Shown: positions 24,543 through 33,809, counted from the stretch's first letter. The stretch is 64,000 nucleotides of DNA from Marinobacter sp. NP-4(2019) (GCF_003994855.1 NZ_CP034142.1:1860001-1924000), one strand, 5' to 3'. Numbers and translations: made by a program. Notes: generated by a model not told the origin, from the sequence alone.

Positions 24543-24651
24543 GGTGTGGTCGGGTCGTCCTTTCCAAAACCCTGCGGAGCCATGGATGGCGGAGCGGAGC
24601 GTACAAGGACGTATTCACAGCGTGTTTTGGAAAGGACGACCCGACCACACC
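24543..24651 (+). repeat. Palindromic element 2: variable stem, conserved loop
   Basis: Perfect 28-bp arms at 24543-24570 and 24624-24651 with a 53-nt loop (24571-24623). The loop contains GGAGCCATGGATGGCGGAGC, GTACAAGGACGTATTCACAG and GCGT, matching the loop of element 1 read on the other strand. The stem sequence (GGTGTGGTCGGGTCGTCCTT and its complement) is not shared. It ends 37 nt before the htpG start codon. Confidence 0.85.
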
Positions 24652-24688
24652 GCTCCTCCGAACGTAAACAGCAGGAGAAACAAAAGCC

Positions 24689-26581
24689 ATGACGGTTGAA
24701 GCGCAAAAAGAAACCCTGGGTTTTCAGACCGAAGTGAAGCAACTGCTTCACCTGATGATTCATTCCCTGTATTCCAACAAGGAAATCTTCCTTCGTGAGC
24801 TGATCTCGAACGCCTCGGATGCGGAAGACAAACTGCGTTTCGCGGCATTGAAGGATGACAGCCTGTACGAAGGTGACTCCGAGCTGAAAATCCGCCTGGA
24901 CTACGACAAGGAAAAGAACACCATCACCCTGACCGACAATGGCATCGGCATGACCCGTGATGATGTGGTTCAGAACCTGGGTACCATCGCCCGTTCCGGC
25001 ACCGCCGAATTCCTGCAGCAACTGTCGGGTGACGAGAAGAAGGACAGCAAGCTGATTGGTCAGTTCGGTGTGGGTTTCTATTCTGCGTTTATCGTGTCCG
25101 ACAAGGTGGAAGTGTTTACCCGCCGCGCTGGCGCTGCACCTGAAGAGGGTGTGCACTGGGAGTCCAACGGCGATGGCGAGTTCACCATTGAGCAGGTAAA
25201 CCGTGCGAACCGTGGCACCGAGATTGTCCTGCACCTGAAATCCGATGCCAAGGAATTCGCCGATGGCTTCCGCCTGCGTGGTCTGGTGAAGAAGTACTCC
25301 GATCACATTTCCTTCCCGGTGGTGATGAAATCCGAGTCCGAGGAAGAGGAAGAAAAGGGCAAGGACGAAACCGTCAACGACGCCACCGCGCTGTGGACCC
25401 TGCCGCGTACCGAAATCAAGGACGAGGAGTACAAGGAATTCTACAAGCACATCGCCCATGATTTCGAAGACCCGCTGACCTGGTCCCACAACAAGGTGGA
25501 AGGCAAGCTGGACTACACCAGCCTGCTGTACATCCCGGCCCGTGCGCCGTTTGATCTGTACAACCGGGAAGCGCCCCGTGGTCTGAAACTGTACGTGCAG
25601 CGCGTGTTTATCATGGACGACGCCGAGCAGTTCCTGCCGCTGTACCTGCGCTTCGCCAAGGGTGTGATCGACTCCAACGACCTGTCGTTGAACGTTTCCC
25701 GGGAGATCCTGCAGAACGACAGCACCGTGGAAAGCATTCGCACCGCGCTGACCAAGCGTGTACTGGACATGCTGTCCAAGCTGGCGAAGAAGGATCCCGA
25801 GCAGTACCAGAAGTTCTGGGGTGAGTTCGGCACGGTCATCAAGGAAGGTCCGGCGGAAGACTTCAGCAACCGCGAAAAGATTGCCGGCCTGCTGCGTTTT
25901 GCCTCCACCCATACCGGTGAGCAGACCCAGAACGTGTCCCTGGATGACTACATTGGCCGCATGAAAGAAGGCCAGAACAAGATCTACTACATCACCGCCG
26001 ATAACTTCATGGCCGCCAAGAGCAGCCCGCACCTGGAAGTTTTCCGCAAGAAGGGCATTGAGGTGCTGATCCTGTCCGACCGTATCGACGAGTGGATGAT
26101 GGGCTACCTCAACGAATACGACGGCAAGCAGTTCCAGGATGTCGCCCGGGGTGATCTGGATCTTGGCGAAGTGGAAACCGAGGAAGACAAGAAGCACAAG
26201 GAAGAGGCCGCCGAGGAGCACAAGGACCTGCTGGAGCGCATCAAGAAGGCTCTGGACGACCGGGTTCAGGAGGTGCGGGTGACTAACCGTCTGACCGACT
26301 CTCCGGCCTGTCTGGTGGTGGGCGACTTCGACATGGGCGCCCAGATGAAGAAGATCATGGAAGCTGCAGGCCAGAAAGTGCCGGACAGCAAGCCAATCTT
26401 CGAGATCAATGTGGACCACCCGCTGGTCCAGCGGCTGGAAAACGAGAAAGGCGAGGAGCGCTTCAGCGAGCTGTCCGCGGTACTGCTGGATCAGGCCACC
26501 CTGGCCAGCGGCGAGCAGCTGGCGGATCCGGGTGCTTATGTGACCCGCCTCAACCGTCTGTTGCTGGAACTGGCCAACTGA
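24689..26581 (+). CDS. htpG: Chaperone HtpG (bacterial Hsp90)
   Basis: A 630-aa cytosolic Hsp90 chaperone that remodels client proteins with ATP. Seen: N-terminal GHKL ATPase with IFLRELISNASDAEDKLRF, TLTDNGIGMTRDDVVQNLGTIARSGT, and GQFGVGFYSAFIV; middle domain with LPLYLRFAKGVIDSNDLSLNVSREILQ; C-terminal dimerisation domain. Full length for the family. ATG 24689 has CAGGAG upstream. Preceded by a sigma-32-like promoter and a 320-nt leader with two hairpin elements, so heat induction is likely, and the leader may add control. Confidence 0.97.
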   Translation: MTVEAQKETLGFQTEVKQLLHLMIHSLYSNKEIFLRELISNASDAEDKLRFAALKDDSLYEGDSELKIRLDYDKEKNTITLTDNGIGMTRDDVVQNLGTIARSGTAEFLQQLSGDEKKDSKLIGQFGVGFYSAFIVSDKVEVFTRRAGAAPEEGVHWESNGDGEFTIEQVNRANRGTEIVLHLKSDAKEFADGFRLRGLVKKYSDHISFPVVMKSESEEEEEKGKDETVNDATALWTLPRTEIKDEEYKEFYKHIAHDFEDPLTWSHNKVEGKLDYTSLLYIPARAPFDLYNREAPRGLKLYVQRVFIMDDAEQFLPLYLRFAKGVIDSNDLSLNVSREILQNDSTVESIRTALTKRVLDMLSKLAKKDPEQYQKFWGEFGTVIKEGPAEDFSNREKIAGLLRFASTHTGEQTQNVSLDDYIGRMKEGQNKIYYITADNFMAAKSSPHLEVFRKKGIEVLILSDRIDEWMMGYLNEYDGKQFQDVARGDLDLGEVETEEDKKHKEEAAEEHKDLLERIKKALDDRVQEVRVTNRLTDSPACLVVGDFDMGAQMKKIMEAAGQKVPDSKPIFEINVDHPLVQRLENEKGEERFSELSAVLLDQATLASGEQLADPGAYVTRLNRLLLELAN

Positions 26582-26597
26582 GGACTGGAAATCCTAT

Positions 26598-26681
26598 GTC
26601 GGATTACGCCTCTGGCTAATCCGACCTACGAGGCTGAGACCAGATTCACGTAGGTCGGATTAGGCGCAGCCGTAATCCGAC
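26598..26681. repeat. Inverted pair of REP-like sequences (REPIN)
   Basis: Two 33-nt REP-like units face each other: 26598-26630 (starts GTCGGATTACGCC, ends TAATCCGACCTACG) and 26649-26681 (starts CGTAGGTCGGATTA, ends TAATCCGAC). Each is itself an imperfect hairpin. Such units are typically mobilised by REP-associated tyrosine transposases and sit between genes, here between htpG and the DUF2835 gene. Confidence 0.8.
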
Positions 26682-26698
26682 AGCAAGGTCAAAAATAC

Positions 26699-26917
26699 AT
26701 GCAACAGATTATTGTGGATATCAACATCAGCCCTGATGAGTGGATCAAGCTCTACCAAGGCGTGGCCACCGATGTTCACACCAGGGCCCGGGACGGACGC
26801 TCCGTCCGTTTCCCGGCCCGTATTCTCTCCCGTTTTTACCTCCGCGACGGCGTTCGCGGCAGCTTCCGGATTCTCTTCGACCAAGACGGTAAATTCGCTT
26901 CCATCGAGCGACTTTGA
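26699..26917 (+). CDS. DUF2835 family small protein
   Basis: A 72-aa protein matching the DUF2835 pattern: IIVDINISPDEWIKLYQGVATDVHTRARDGRSVRFPARILSRFY, then GVRGSFRILFDQDGKFASIERL. It looks like a small PilZ-like or SH3-like beta fold that ends in a short helix; function is unknown. It lies directly after the REP pair downstream of htpG on the same strand. Confidence 0.85.
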   Translation: MQQIIVDINISPDEWIKLYQGVATDVHTRARDGRSVRFPARILSRFYLRDGVRGSFRILFDQDGKFASIERL

Positions 26918-27054
26918 CTGTCGATAGGTTTAGCGTTCACCCGTCAGTCTATACGATTAACAAAAGCTTTAAAAAATCTTTGTTTAATTAATTGTTCTTT
27001 AACTACCTGTGGATCGTAAGGTTTAACTGTTCCCGTTGACGCAGGAGTTGTCCC

Positions 27055-27147
27055 ATGTCAGTACCCCGTAATCTTTCTCCCGTAGCATGGAGAAATACGC
27101 TCGACATTCTGGTGGACTACTGTCGTAACTACGCTGAAGCACAGTGA
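27055..27147 (+). CDS. Candidate 30-residue small protein
   Basis: A short frame starting MSVPRNLSPVAW and ending DYCRNYAEAQ. ATG 27055 is preceded by CAGGAG with 7-nt spacing, an excellent ribosome site, and the stop is followed within 6 nt by a hairpin (CCCGCT/AGCGGG, 27153-27170). The middle could form an amphipathic helix. It lies alone between DUF2835 and katG. No family is recognised, so coding status rests only on the ribosome site and context. Confidence 0.45.
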   Translation: MSVPRNLSPVAWRNTLDILVDYCRNYAEAQ

Positions 27148-27300
27148 TTTTGCCCGCTGGAATGAGCGGGAACGATTCATAGCCATTCACTATCCGGATA
27201 TTAGAAAACATTCAAGCAGCCAACTGTGGTTGATCTATATTGAATGATGCCCTTGTCACAAATACGTTTTTTGCCAATGACGCAGAAGCAGGAGAGAACG

Positions 27301-29475
27301 ATGAGTGAGAATAATGGTACTGGTGGTAAGTGTCCGGTCATGCACGGTAGCAGCACTGCGGCCGGCCAGAATAACACCAGCTGGTGGCCCGAAGCCCTGA
27401 ACCTGGACATTCTTCACCAGCATGATCGTAAATCCGACCCGATGGGGGAGGCCTTTGATTACCGTGAGGAAGTCAAAAAGCTGGACTATGACGCCCTGAA
27501 GCAAGACCTGTATGCATTGATGAACGACAGCCAGGACTGGTGGCCGGCGGATTGGGGCCATTATGGTGGTCTGATGATTCGTATGGCCTGGCACGCTGCA
27601 GGTACGTATCGTCTTGCCGATGGTCGTGGCGGCGGTGGTACCGGTAACCAGCGTTTTGCGCCGATCGGTTCCTGGCCGGATAACGTTAGCCTCGACAAGG
27701 CCCGCCGTCTGTTGTGGCCGATCAAGAAGAAGTACGGCAACAAGCTGAGCTGGGCGGATCTGATGATTCTGGCCGGCAACGCGGCCTATGAATCGATGGG
27801 CCTGAAGACCTTCGGTTTTTCCTTCGGTCGTAAAGACATCTGGCACCCGGAAAAAGACATCTATTGGGGCGCGGAGAAAGAATGGCTGGCCCCGCCCGAC
27901 ACCCGATTCGAGGACCTGGACAAGCCGGACACCATGGAGAACCCACTGGCCGCTGTGCAGATGGGTCTTATCTATGTGAACCCGGAAGGCGTCAACGGTC
28001 AGCCTGATCCGCTCAAGACCGCAGAGCAGGTGCGGGAAACCTTCGCCCGCATGGCCATGAATGATGAGGAAACCGCAGCGCTGACCGCCGGCGGCCATAC
28101 CGTCGGTAAGACCCACGGTAATGGCGATGCCGAAGCTCTTGGTCCCGAGCCGGAAGGCGCCGACGTTCATGAACAGGGGCTGGGGTGGTTCAACCCCAAC
28201 ATGCAGGGGAAAGCCGCTAATGCCGTTTCCTCTGGTCTCGAAGGCGCCTGGACAACCAACCCGACCAAGTTCGACATGGGCTATTTCGACTTGCTGTTCG
28301 GTTATGAGTGGGAGCTCAAGAAGAGCCCGGCCGGTGCCAACCAGTGGGAGCCCATCAACATCAAGGAAGAAGACAAACCGGTTGATGCGAGCGACCCGTC
28401 CATTCGCCACAATCCGATGATGACCGATGCGGATATGGCGATGAAGATGGATCCGAAGTACCGCGCCATCTGCGAGAAGTTCATGGCAGATCCCGAATAC
28501 TTCCGGGACTGCTTCGCCCGGGCCTGGTTCAAGCTGACCCATCGGGATATGGGGCCAAAGAGCCGTTATATCGGCCCGGAAGTGCCCGATGAAGATCTGA
28601 TCTGGCAGGACCCGGTGCCACAGGGCGAGACCAACTACATCGAAGAAGTGGTCAAGGAGAAAATCGACGACGCCGGCCTGAGCATCAGCGAGCTGGTCAG
28701 CACCGCCTGGGACAGCGCCCGTACCTTCCGTGGCTCCGACATGCGCGGTGGCGCCAACGGCGCCCGTATCCGCCTGGCCCCACAGAAAAACTGGGAAGGT
28801 AACGAGCCGGAGCGTCTGGCCAAGGTGCTGGGAGTCTATGAGAAGATCTCCGCTGAAACCGGCGCGAGCATCGCAGATGTTATCGTGCTGGGTGGCAACC
28901 TGGGCGTTGAAAAGGCCGCGAAAGCTGCCGGCTATGACGTACACGTTCCCTTCCTGAAGGGCCGTGGCGACGCCACCGACGAGATGACCGATGCAGAATC
29001 CTTCGAACCGCTGGAGCCGGTTGCCGATGGCTTCCGGAACTGGCAGAAGAAGGAATATGTGGTCAAGCCGGAAGAGCTGCTGCTCGACCGCGCCCAACTG
29101 CTGGGCCTGACGGCTCCGGAAATGACCGTCCTGCTCGGTGGCATGCGTGTGCTCGGCACCAACTTTGGTGGCACCAAACACGGTGTGCTCACGGACCGTG
29201 AGGGCCAGCTGACGAACGACTTCTTCGTCAACCTGACCGACATGACCTACAGCTGGAAGCCGGCGGGCAAGAATCTCTACGAGATTCGTGACCGCAAGAC
29301 TGACCAGGTGAAGTGGACCGCCACCCGGGTAGACCTGGTGTTCGGCTCTAACTCCATCCTCCGGGCCTACTCGGAGGTATATGCTCAAGACGACAACGAC
29401 GAGAAGTTTGTGAACGACTTCGTTGCCGCCTGGGCCAAGGTCATGAACAACGACCGTTTCGACGTGAAGAAATAA
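27301..29475 (+). CDS. katG: Catalase-peroxidase KatG
   Basis: A 724-aa haem enzyme with catalase and peroxidase activity that removes hydrogen peroxide. The distal site MIRMAWHAAGTYR contributes Arg, Trp and His; the Trp-Tyr-Met adduct partner Tyr is in MGLIYVNPEG; the proximal His is in TAGGHTVGKTHG. The C-terminal half is the degenerate duplicated domain (VVKEKIDDAGLSISELVSTAWDSARTFRGSDMRGGANGARIRL). No signal peptide, so cytoplasmic. ATG 27301 has AGGAG at 7 nt. OxyR control is usual, but I could not assign a site. Confidence 0.97.
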   Translation: MSENNGTGGKCPVMHGSSTAAGQNNTSWWPEALNLDILHQHDRKSDPMGEAFDYREEVKKLDYDALKQDLYALMNDSQDWWPADWGHYGGLMIRMAWHAAGTYRLADGRGGGGTGNQRFAPIGSWPDNVSLDKARRLLWPIKKKYGNKLSWADLMILAGNAAYESMGLKTFGFSFGRKDIWHPEKDIYWGAEKEWLAPPDTRFEDLDKPDTMENPLAAVQMGLIYVNPEGVNGQPDPLKTAEQVRETFARMAMNDEETAALTAGGHTVGKTHGNGDAEALGPEPEGADVHEQGLGWFNPNMQGKAANAVSSGLEGAWTTNPTKFDMGYFDLLFGYEWELKKSPAGANQWEPINIKEEDKPVDASDPSIRHNPMMTDADMAMKMDPKYRAICEKFMADPEYFRDCFARAWFKLTHRDMGPKSRYIGPEVPDEDLIWQDPVPQGETNYIEEVVKEKIDDAGLSISELVSTAWDSARTFRGSDMRGGANGARIRLAPQKNWEGNEPERLAKVLGVYEKISAETGASIADVIVLGGNLGVEKAAKAAGYDVHVPFLKGRGDATDEMTDAESFEPLEPVADGFRNWQKKEYVVKPEELLLDRAQLLGLTAPEMTVLLGGMRVLGTNFGGTKHGVLTDREGQLTNDFFVNLTDMTYSWKPAGKNLYEIRDRKTDQVKWTATRVDLVFGSNSILRAYSEVYAQDDNDEKFVNDFVAAWAKVMNNDRFDVKK

Positions 29476-29489
29476 GTCGATAGCAACAG

Positions 29490-29519
29490 GCCGGGCATCC
29501 TGATTTCGGGATGCCCGGC
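29490..29519 (+). terminator. Hairpin after katG
   Basis: Inverted repeat GCCGGGCATCC (29490-29500) and GGATGCCCGGC (29509-29519), 14 nt after the katG stop codon. No long T-run follows, so termination strength is uncertain. Confidence 0.6.
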
Positions 29520-29609
29520 TACCAACTTCCCGCCAGATTCCTTACAATCCGCTCCGTCCGATTTTTGATCAGCTGCTGACTGATTTTCCATTCATCTTCC
29601 GGAGCCTTC

Positions 29610-30581
29610 ATGCGAATTATTCTTGCCCCGATGGAAGGGCTGGTAGACGCACCCATTCGTGAAACCCTGACGAAAGTCGGCGGTATTGACCGGTGCGTCA
29701 CCGAGTTCATTCGCGTGACCCACGGCATGCTGCCGCCCAGAATTTTCTACAAGTACGCCCCGGAGCTGCATAACCGGGCTCTTACCGAAGCCGGCACACC
29801 GGTCGCCGTCCAATTGCTGGGGTCAAACCCCGGAATGATGGGCCGTCACGGCGCGAAAGCGGTCGAGCTGGGTGCGGGGCAGGTGGACATCAATTTTGGT
29901 TGCCCGGCCAAGACTGTCAACAAACACAAGGGCGGTTGTGTGCTGATGCGTGAGCCGGAACTGATGCATGAGATCACCGCCGCTGTCCGTAACGCGGTAC
30001 CGGCCGGAATTCCGGTCACCGCCAAGATGCGCCTGGGCTATGATGACCGTTCCATGGGCGTGGCCTGCGCCCAGGCGCTGGAAGCGGCAGGCGCTGAAGA
30101 GATCGTTATTCATGCCCGCAGCAAGGTGGACGGCTACAGGCCGCCCGCTTACTGGGAAGAAATCGCCAGGGTCCGGGAATCCGTCAACACCCATGTAATT
30201 GCCAATGGCGAAATCTGGACCGTGGACGACTACTGGCGTTGCCGTGAAGTTTCAGGTTGTGAAGACGTCATGATCGGGCGGGGGCTGATCGCCCGCCCGG
30301 ATTTGGCCCGTAAGATCCGCGCCAGTCAGAAAGGCGAATCCGTGACGGACATGACCTGGCCGGAAGCCGTAGTCCTGGTTCGTGAATACGCCTTTGCCTT
30401 GCAGCAGCGTCTGGAAGACCGGTTTGTCACCGGCCGCATCAAGCAATGGCTCAATTACCTCCGCCAAGGCTTCCGCGAAGCCGACATCCTCTGGCCGGAA
30501 GCCCGCAAGATCCGCCTGGTTGAACCGATGCTGGCCTGTCTTGAACGACCAGTACCGGTGACAGATTCCCGCGCAGCGTGA
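29610..30581 (+). CDS. dusC: tRNA-dihydrouridine(16) synthase DusC
   Basis: FMN-dependent enzyme that reduces uridine 16 of the tRNA D-loop with NADPH. The 323-aa protein starts with the Dus FMN barrel (IILAPMEGLVDAPIRE), has INFGCPAKTVNKHKGGCVLM with the catalytic Cys in the C-P-A loop region, TAKMRLGYDD, IVIHARSK and GRGLIARPDLARKI. The C-terminal helical domain and the DAPIRE start match the DusC branch better than DusA or DusB. ATG 29610 has GGAG at 6 nt. Convergent with the aldolase gene. Confidence 0.9.
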   Translation: MRIILAPMEGLVDAPIRETLTKVGGIDRCVTEFIRVTHGMLPPRIFYKYAPELHNRALTEAGTPVAVQLLGSNPGMMGRHGAKAVELGAGQVDINFGCPAKTVNKHKGGCVLMREPELMHEITAAVRNAVPAGIPVTAKMRLGYDDRSMGVACAQALEAAGAEEIVIHARSKVDGYRPPAYWEEIARVRESVNTHVIANGEIWTVDDYWRCREVSGCEDVMIGRGLIARPDLARKIRASQKGESVTDMTWPEAVVLVREYAFALQQRLEDRFVTGRIKQWLNYLRQGFREADILWPEARKIRLVEPMLACLERPVPVTDSRAA

Positions 30582-30588
30582 GTCCTCT

Positions 30589-31602
30589 TTAATCTTCCAT
30601 GTCGGGCCGGTAATTGCCTGACCGCGCTGCACCATTCAGCCGGGCCCGTTTCAGGAGTGCTGCCTGTGCAGCCGGGCCATTATCCCGATTGCCGGCCCAT
30701 GCTTTCTGGGCCGGCTCCTGAAGCGCCCGTCCATAAGAAAAGCTGAGTTCCCAGGGTTGGGGATCCATGGCGTTCATGGCATTCAGATTGGCTGTTGCCT
30801 CTTCGGGTGTCTGCCCCCCGGACAAGAAGCAGATGCCCGGAACGGCCGCGGGTACTGCCCGGCGAAACACATCGATTGTTGCCTTTGCCACCTCTTCAGG
30901 TGAAGCCTTCGGGTTCTCCTTCCCTGGTGTCACCATGCTTGGTTTCAGAATCATTTGCTCCAGTGCCACTTTGTGTCTGTAAAGGGCATGGAACACCTCT
31001 CTGAGCACGGCTTCGCTCACTTCCGCGCAGCGCTCTATGGTGTGGTTGCCATCAATCAACACTTCTGGCTCCACGATGGGCACAATTCCCATGGATTGGC
31101 ATATCGCCGCATAGCGCGCCAGCACTTCCGCATTAGCCTCCATGGCCTGTCGCGAGGGAAGGGTGTCGGAGATATGAAACACATCGCGCCACTTGGCGAA
31201 CCGGGCTCCCTGATTCCGGTAGAGTTCCAGCCGGTCTTCGAGGCCATCCAAACCCACTGTTATCTCGTCACCGGGGGCATTTATCAGTGGTTTTTTGCCT
31301 TTGTCCACCTTGATGCCAGGAACCATTCCCTGCTTTGCAAGAAGCTCTGGTATTGGCTGGTTGTCGAGACTGGTCTGGCCCAGAGTCTCCTCAAACAGTA
31401 TCACTCCACTGATGTACTCGCCCAGACCGGAGGCTGAGAAGATGAGGCTACGGTACTCACGACGTTTCTCTTCACTGGACTCAACGCCAACCGCGTTGAA
31501 GCGCTTGGCGATGGTGGGGTGGCTTTCATCTGCGGCGAGAATGCCCTTGCCGGCTTGTACCAGTTCCCGAACTGTTGCACTTAGTTCTTCCTGAATAGTC
31601 AT
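30589..31602 (-). CDS. Class I fructose-bisphosphate aldolase
   Basis: A 337-aa Schiff-base aldolase of the animal/plant type (Pfam Glycolytic), cleaving or forming fructose 1,6-bisphosphate in glycolysis and gluconeogenesis. Seen: GKGILAADESHPTIAKRF near the start, GIKVDKG, ARFAKWRDVFHI, VPIVEPEVL, the Schiff-base Lys region MILKPSMV, and CFLSGGQTPEEAT. ATG 31602 has AGGAG at 6 nt. Convergent with dusC, with 7 nt between stops; divergent from the acyl-ACP-reductase-like gene. Confidence 0.95.
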   Translation of the reverse strand: MTIQEELSATVRELVQAGKGILAADESHPTIAKRFNAVGVESSEEKRREYRSLIFSASGLGEYISGVILFEETLGQTSLDNQPIPELLAKQGMVPGIKVDKGKKPLINAPGDEITVGLDGLEDRLELYRNQGARFAKWRDVFHISDTLPSRQAMEANAEVLARYAAICQSMGIVPIVEPEVLIDGNHTIERCAEVSEAVLREVFHALYRHKVALEQMILKPSMVTPGKENPKASPEEVAKATIDVFRRAVPAAVPGICFLSGGQTPEEATANLNAMNAMDPQPWELSFSYGRALQEPAQKAWAGNRDNGPAAQAALLKRARLNGAARSGNYRPDMED

Positions 31603-31764
31603 GACGAGCTCCTGGGTAATCCATTAACGGTCAGAGTGTGGTTTGGGGCTGTTCTCTTATTGTAGACGGTCAATAGTGCATCCGAACTTGATCTGGGCTA
31701 AGGCCAAAAGCAATGCAGTGAATTAATCTCTAAACAACAGGGACTGCAATAGGGGTAGGCCTGA

Positions 31765-33809
31765 ATGAAAACCGTCATCAGTGTCAGCCTGGGAGCTTCC
31801 GAGTATGACTACCACCTGGAAACTGAATTTCTGGGACAGTCTTTCCGTATTATCCGCATTGGAACGGACGGTGATCTTTCGAAGGCCGAAGCAGTATTGG
31901 AGTCGGTCCATGATCAGGCGGACGCCATCGGTCTGAGCATGGTTCATGACCACTATGAGGTCGGTCCTGAGCGGATTGAACATCCGGATACGGCGCGTCT
32001 GGAGGCGTGGGTTACTGACAAGCCGGTAACCACCGGTGCAGGTCTGCGGGGTATCTTGCAGGAGTGGGCTGTTCGACACACACAGTCAGAGCTTGGGCAT
32101 TTCTTCGATAATGCTCGTGTGCTGTTTTTGAATGGTCAGGCTGGCTACCGTATCGCCAAAGCGTTGTCCGAGCATACTGAAAACCTGTTATTTGCAGACC
32201 CTTACACCGATTTTTGCGTGCCCCGGATACTTACGTCCCTGAAACAACTGGAAACCTATACTTCACTGACGACATCCATTGTGTTTCGGCCGGCGGCGGT
32301 AAAAGCCGTCGAAAGCATCCTGCTCAGGCCACTTCTTCGGCTCGGTGAGGGCCTGGTTCAGGGGTCGCTGCGGCAGGCTGCGTCCGATGTCCATGTCATT
32401 GTCGCCTCTATCGGCGACCTGGAACTTTTCAGCCGGAATGAGTTGGACGGTAAAACCGTGATCACCTCACGCGTGACAGATGCTGTCCTGGACTGGATGC
32501 GATCCCGTCGCGTAGCCATGGTGGTGGATTACAGCCCCTGGCTGGAAGGACGGCCAGTAGGCGTCAACGTTCTGGATGCCATGATCAGTACCGCTCTTTC
32601 ACGGACTCCGAAGCAATTGGGGCCGGATGATTATCTGGATGTGATCCAGAGACTGGGCATAGAGCCCAGAATTCTGTACCCGAACGGGTATCGGCGTGTG
32701 AACCGTTTTGCTTTTGTGATCCACCCACTGTCGCAGCAGTACCTCACCAAGACGCCGCCACTGGACTGGATCGCCAGCGTATCGCCTCCGGTCGTCATGA
32801 ACCTGGTTGAGAAGGCTGTGGCCTATACACCGCCGTTTGTCTACTCGAAGGTTTCGGGCATTCGATCGCCTACCGGCGATGAGGCAGAAGGCTGGTTGAT
32901 TACTGTGGGTGGTACCCCCGCGAAATCATGGCCCACGGACCGGAGTTTACATACGGGAGGCTGCTGCAGGCGGCGAAACTCGCCAAAAAACTGGGGGCTC
33001 AGATCATGGGTCTTGGCGCCTTTACCAAAGTGGTGGGGGATGCGGGCATTACAGTGGCCAAACGGGCGCCATTGCCGATTACGACTGGTAACAGCTACAG
33101 CGCTTCTGGCGCACTTTGGGCGGCCCATGACGCCATGAAGAAAATCGGGCGGGTGAGTATTGGACCCAGTGGCAAGGCTGCCGGTAAAGCGATGGTGGTG
33201 GGTGCCACTGGCGCGATCGGCTCGGTCTGTGCGCGATTGCTGGCCAAAGCGGTTGACGAAGTGTATCTCGCTGCCCCGGAACCGGCGAAGCTGTTGGCTC
33301 TGAAGGAAAGTGTTGAACAAGAAACGCCAGGGGCCATTGTGCATGTGGCTGGCTCTGCTGAACGAGACCTGGCGGACATGGACATGATTGTTACGGCCAC
33401 ATCAGGAGCAGGCAAACGCATTCTGGACATCATGAAGGTCAAACCCGGCTGTGTTATTACCGACGTTGCCCGACCACTGGATATTCCAGCGGAAGATGTC
33501 GCCAAACGTCCAGATGTGCTAGTGATCGAATCCGGTCAAATACAGTTGCCTGGAGAAGTGCGAATGAAGGACATCGGTCTGTCCGATGGGGTGGTTTATG
33601 CCTGCCTGGCGGAGACCATTGTGTTGGCGCTGGAAGCGCGATTCGAGAACTTCACCCTGGGCCGTAACATTGAATGGGAAAAAGTCAGGGAAATTTACAA
33701 ACTTGGTCTCAAACACGGAATGAAATTGGCAGCTATCTCGGGGGTTAATGGGGTATTTGGTGAAGACGACTTCGAGCGAGTCAGAGAGTTGGTGGCAGAC
33801 AATAAATAG
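31765..33809 (+). pseudogene. Long acyl-ACP reductase-like dehydrogenase, frameshifted
   Basis: One gene read in two frames. The first frame (from 31765) codes about 380 residues ending ...GWLITVGGTP; the second (in frame with 32928-33809) continues REIMAHGPEFTYGRLLQAAK. Adding one C to the C-run at 32915-32919 gives a single protein of about 681 aa. The C-terminal 300 residues resemble cyanobacterial acyl-ACP reductase: GLGAFT, PITTGNSYSA, Rossmann VVGATGAIGS, the candidate catalytic Cys in KPGCVITDVARP (codon 33450-33452), and YACLAETIVLALE...NFTLGRNIEW. The N-terminal 380 residues are an unrecognised extension. It is a pseudogene, a sequencing error, or a programmed shift; a fatty-aldehyde role is inference. 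Confidence 0.7.

Noticed and set aside
24389..24651. Integron attC sites or a CRISPR array
   Set aside because: attC sites keep conserved outer core sites and a variable loop; here the loop is conserved and the stems vary. There are only two copies in opposite orientation and no spacers, integrase or cas genes.
24530..26419. A 629-codon minus-strand frame opposite htpG
   Set aside because: Shadow of htpG with no domain features; its C-terminal end is the translated hairpin element.
27256..29388. A 710-codon open frame on the minus strand opposite katG
   Set aside because: It is a by-product of GC-rich codon bias in katG; its translation has no recognisable domain, and katG has all catalytic residues and a strong ribosome site.
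32916..33138. C-terminal tail of the first acyl-ACP-reductase-like frame
   Set aside because: After the C-run the text (KSWPTDRSLHTGG...) is low in family character while the other frame continues the conserved sequence; it is out-of-frame translation.
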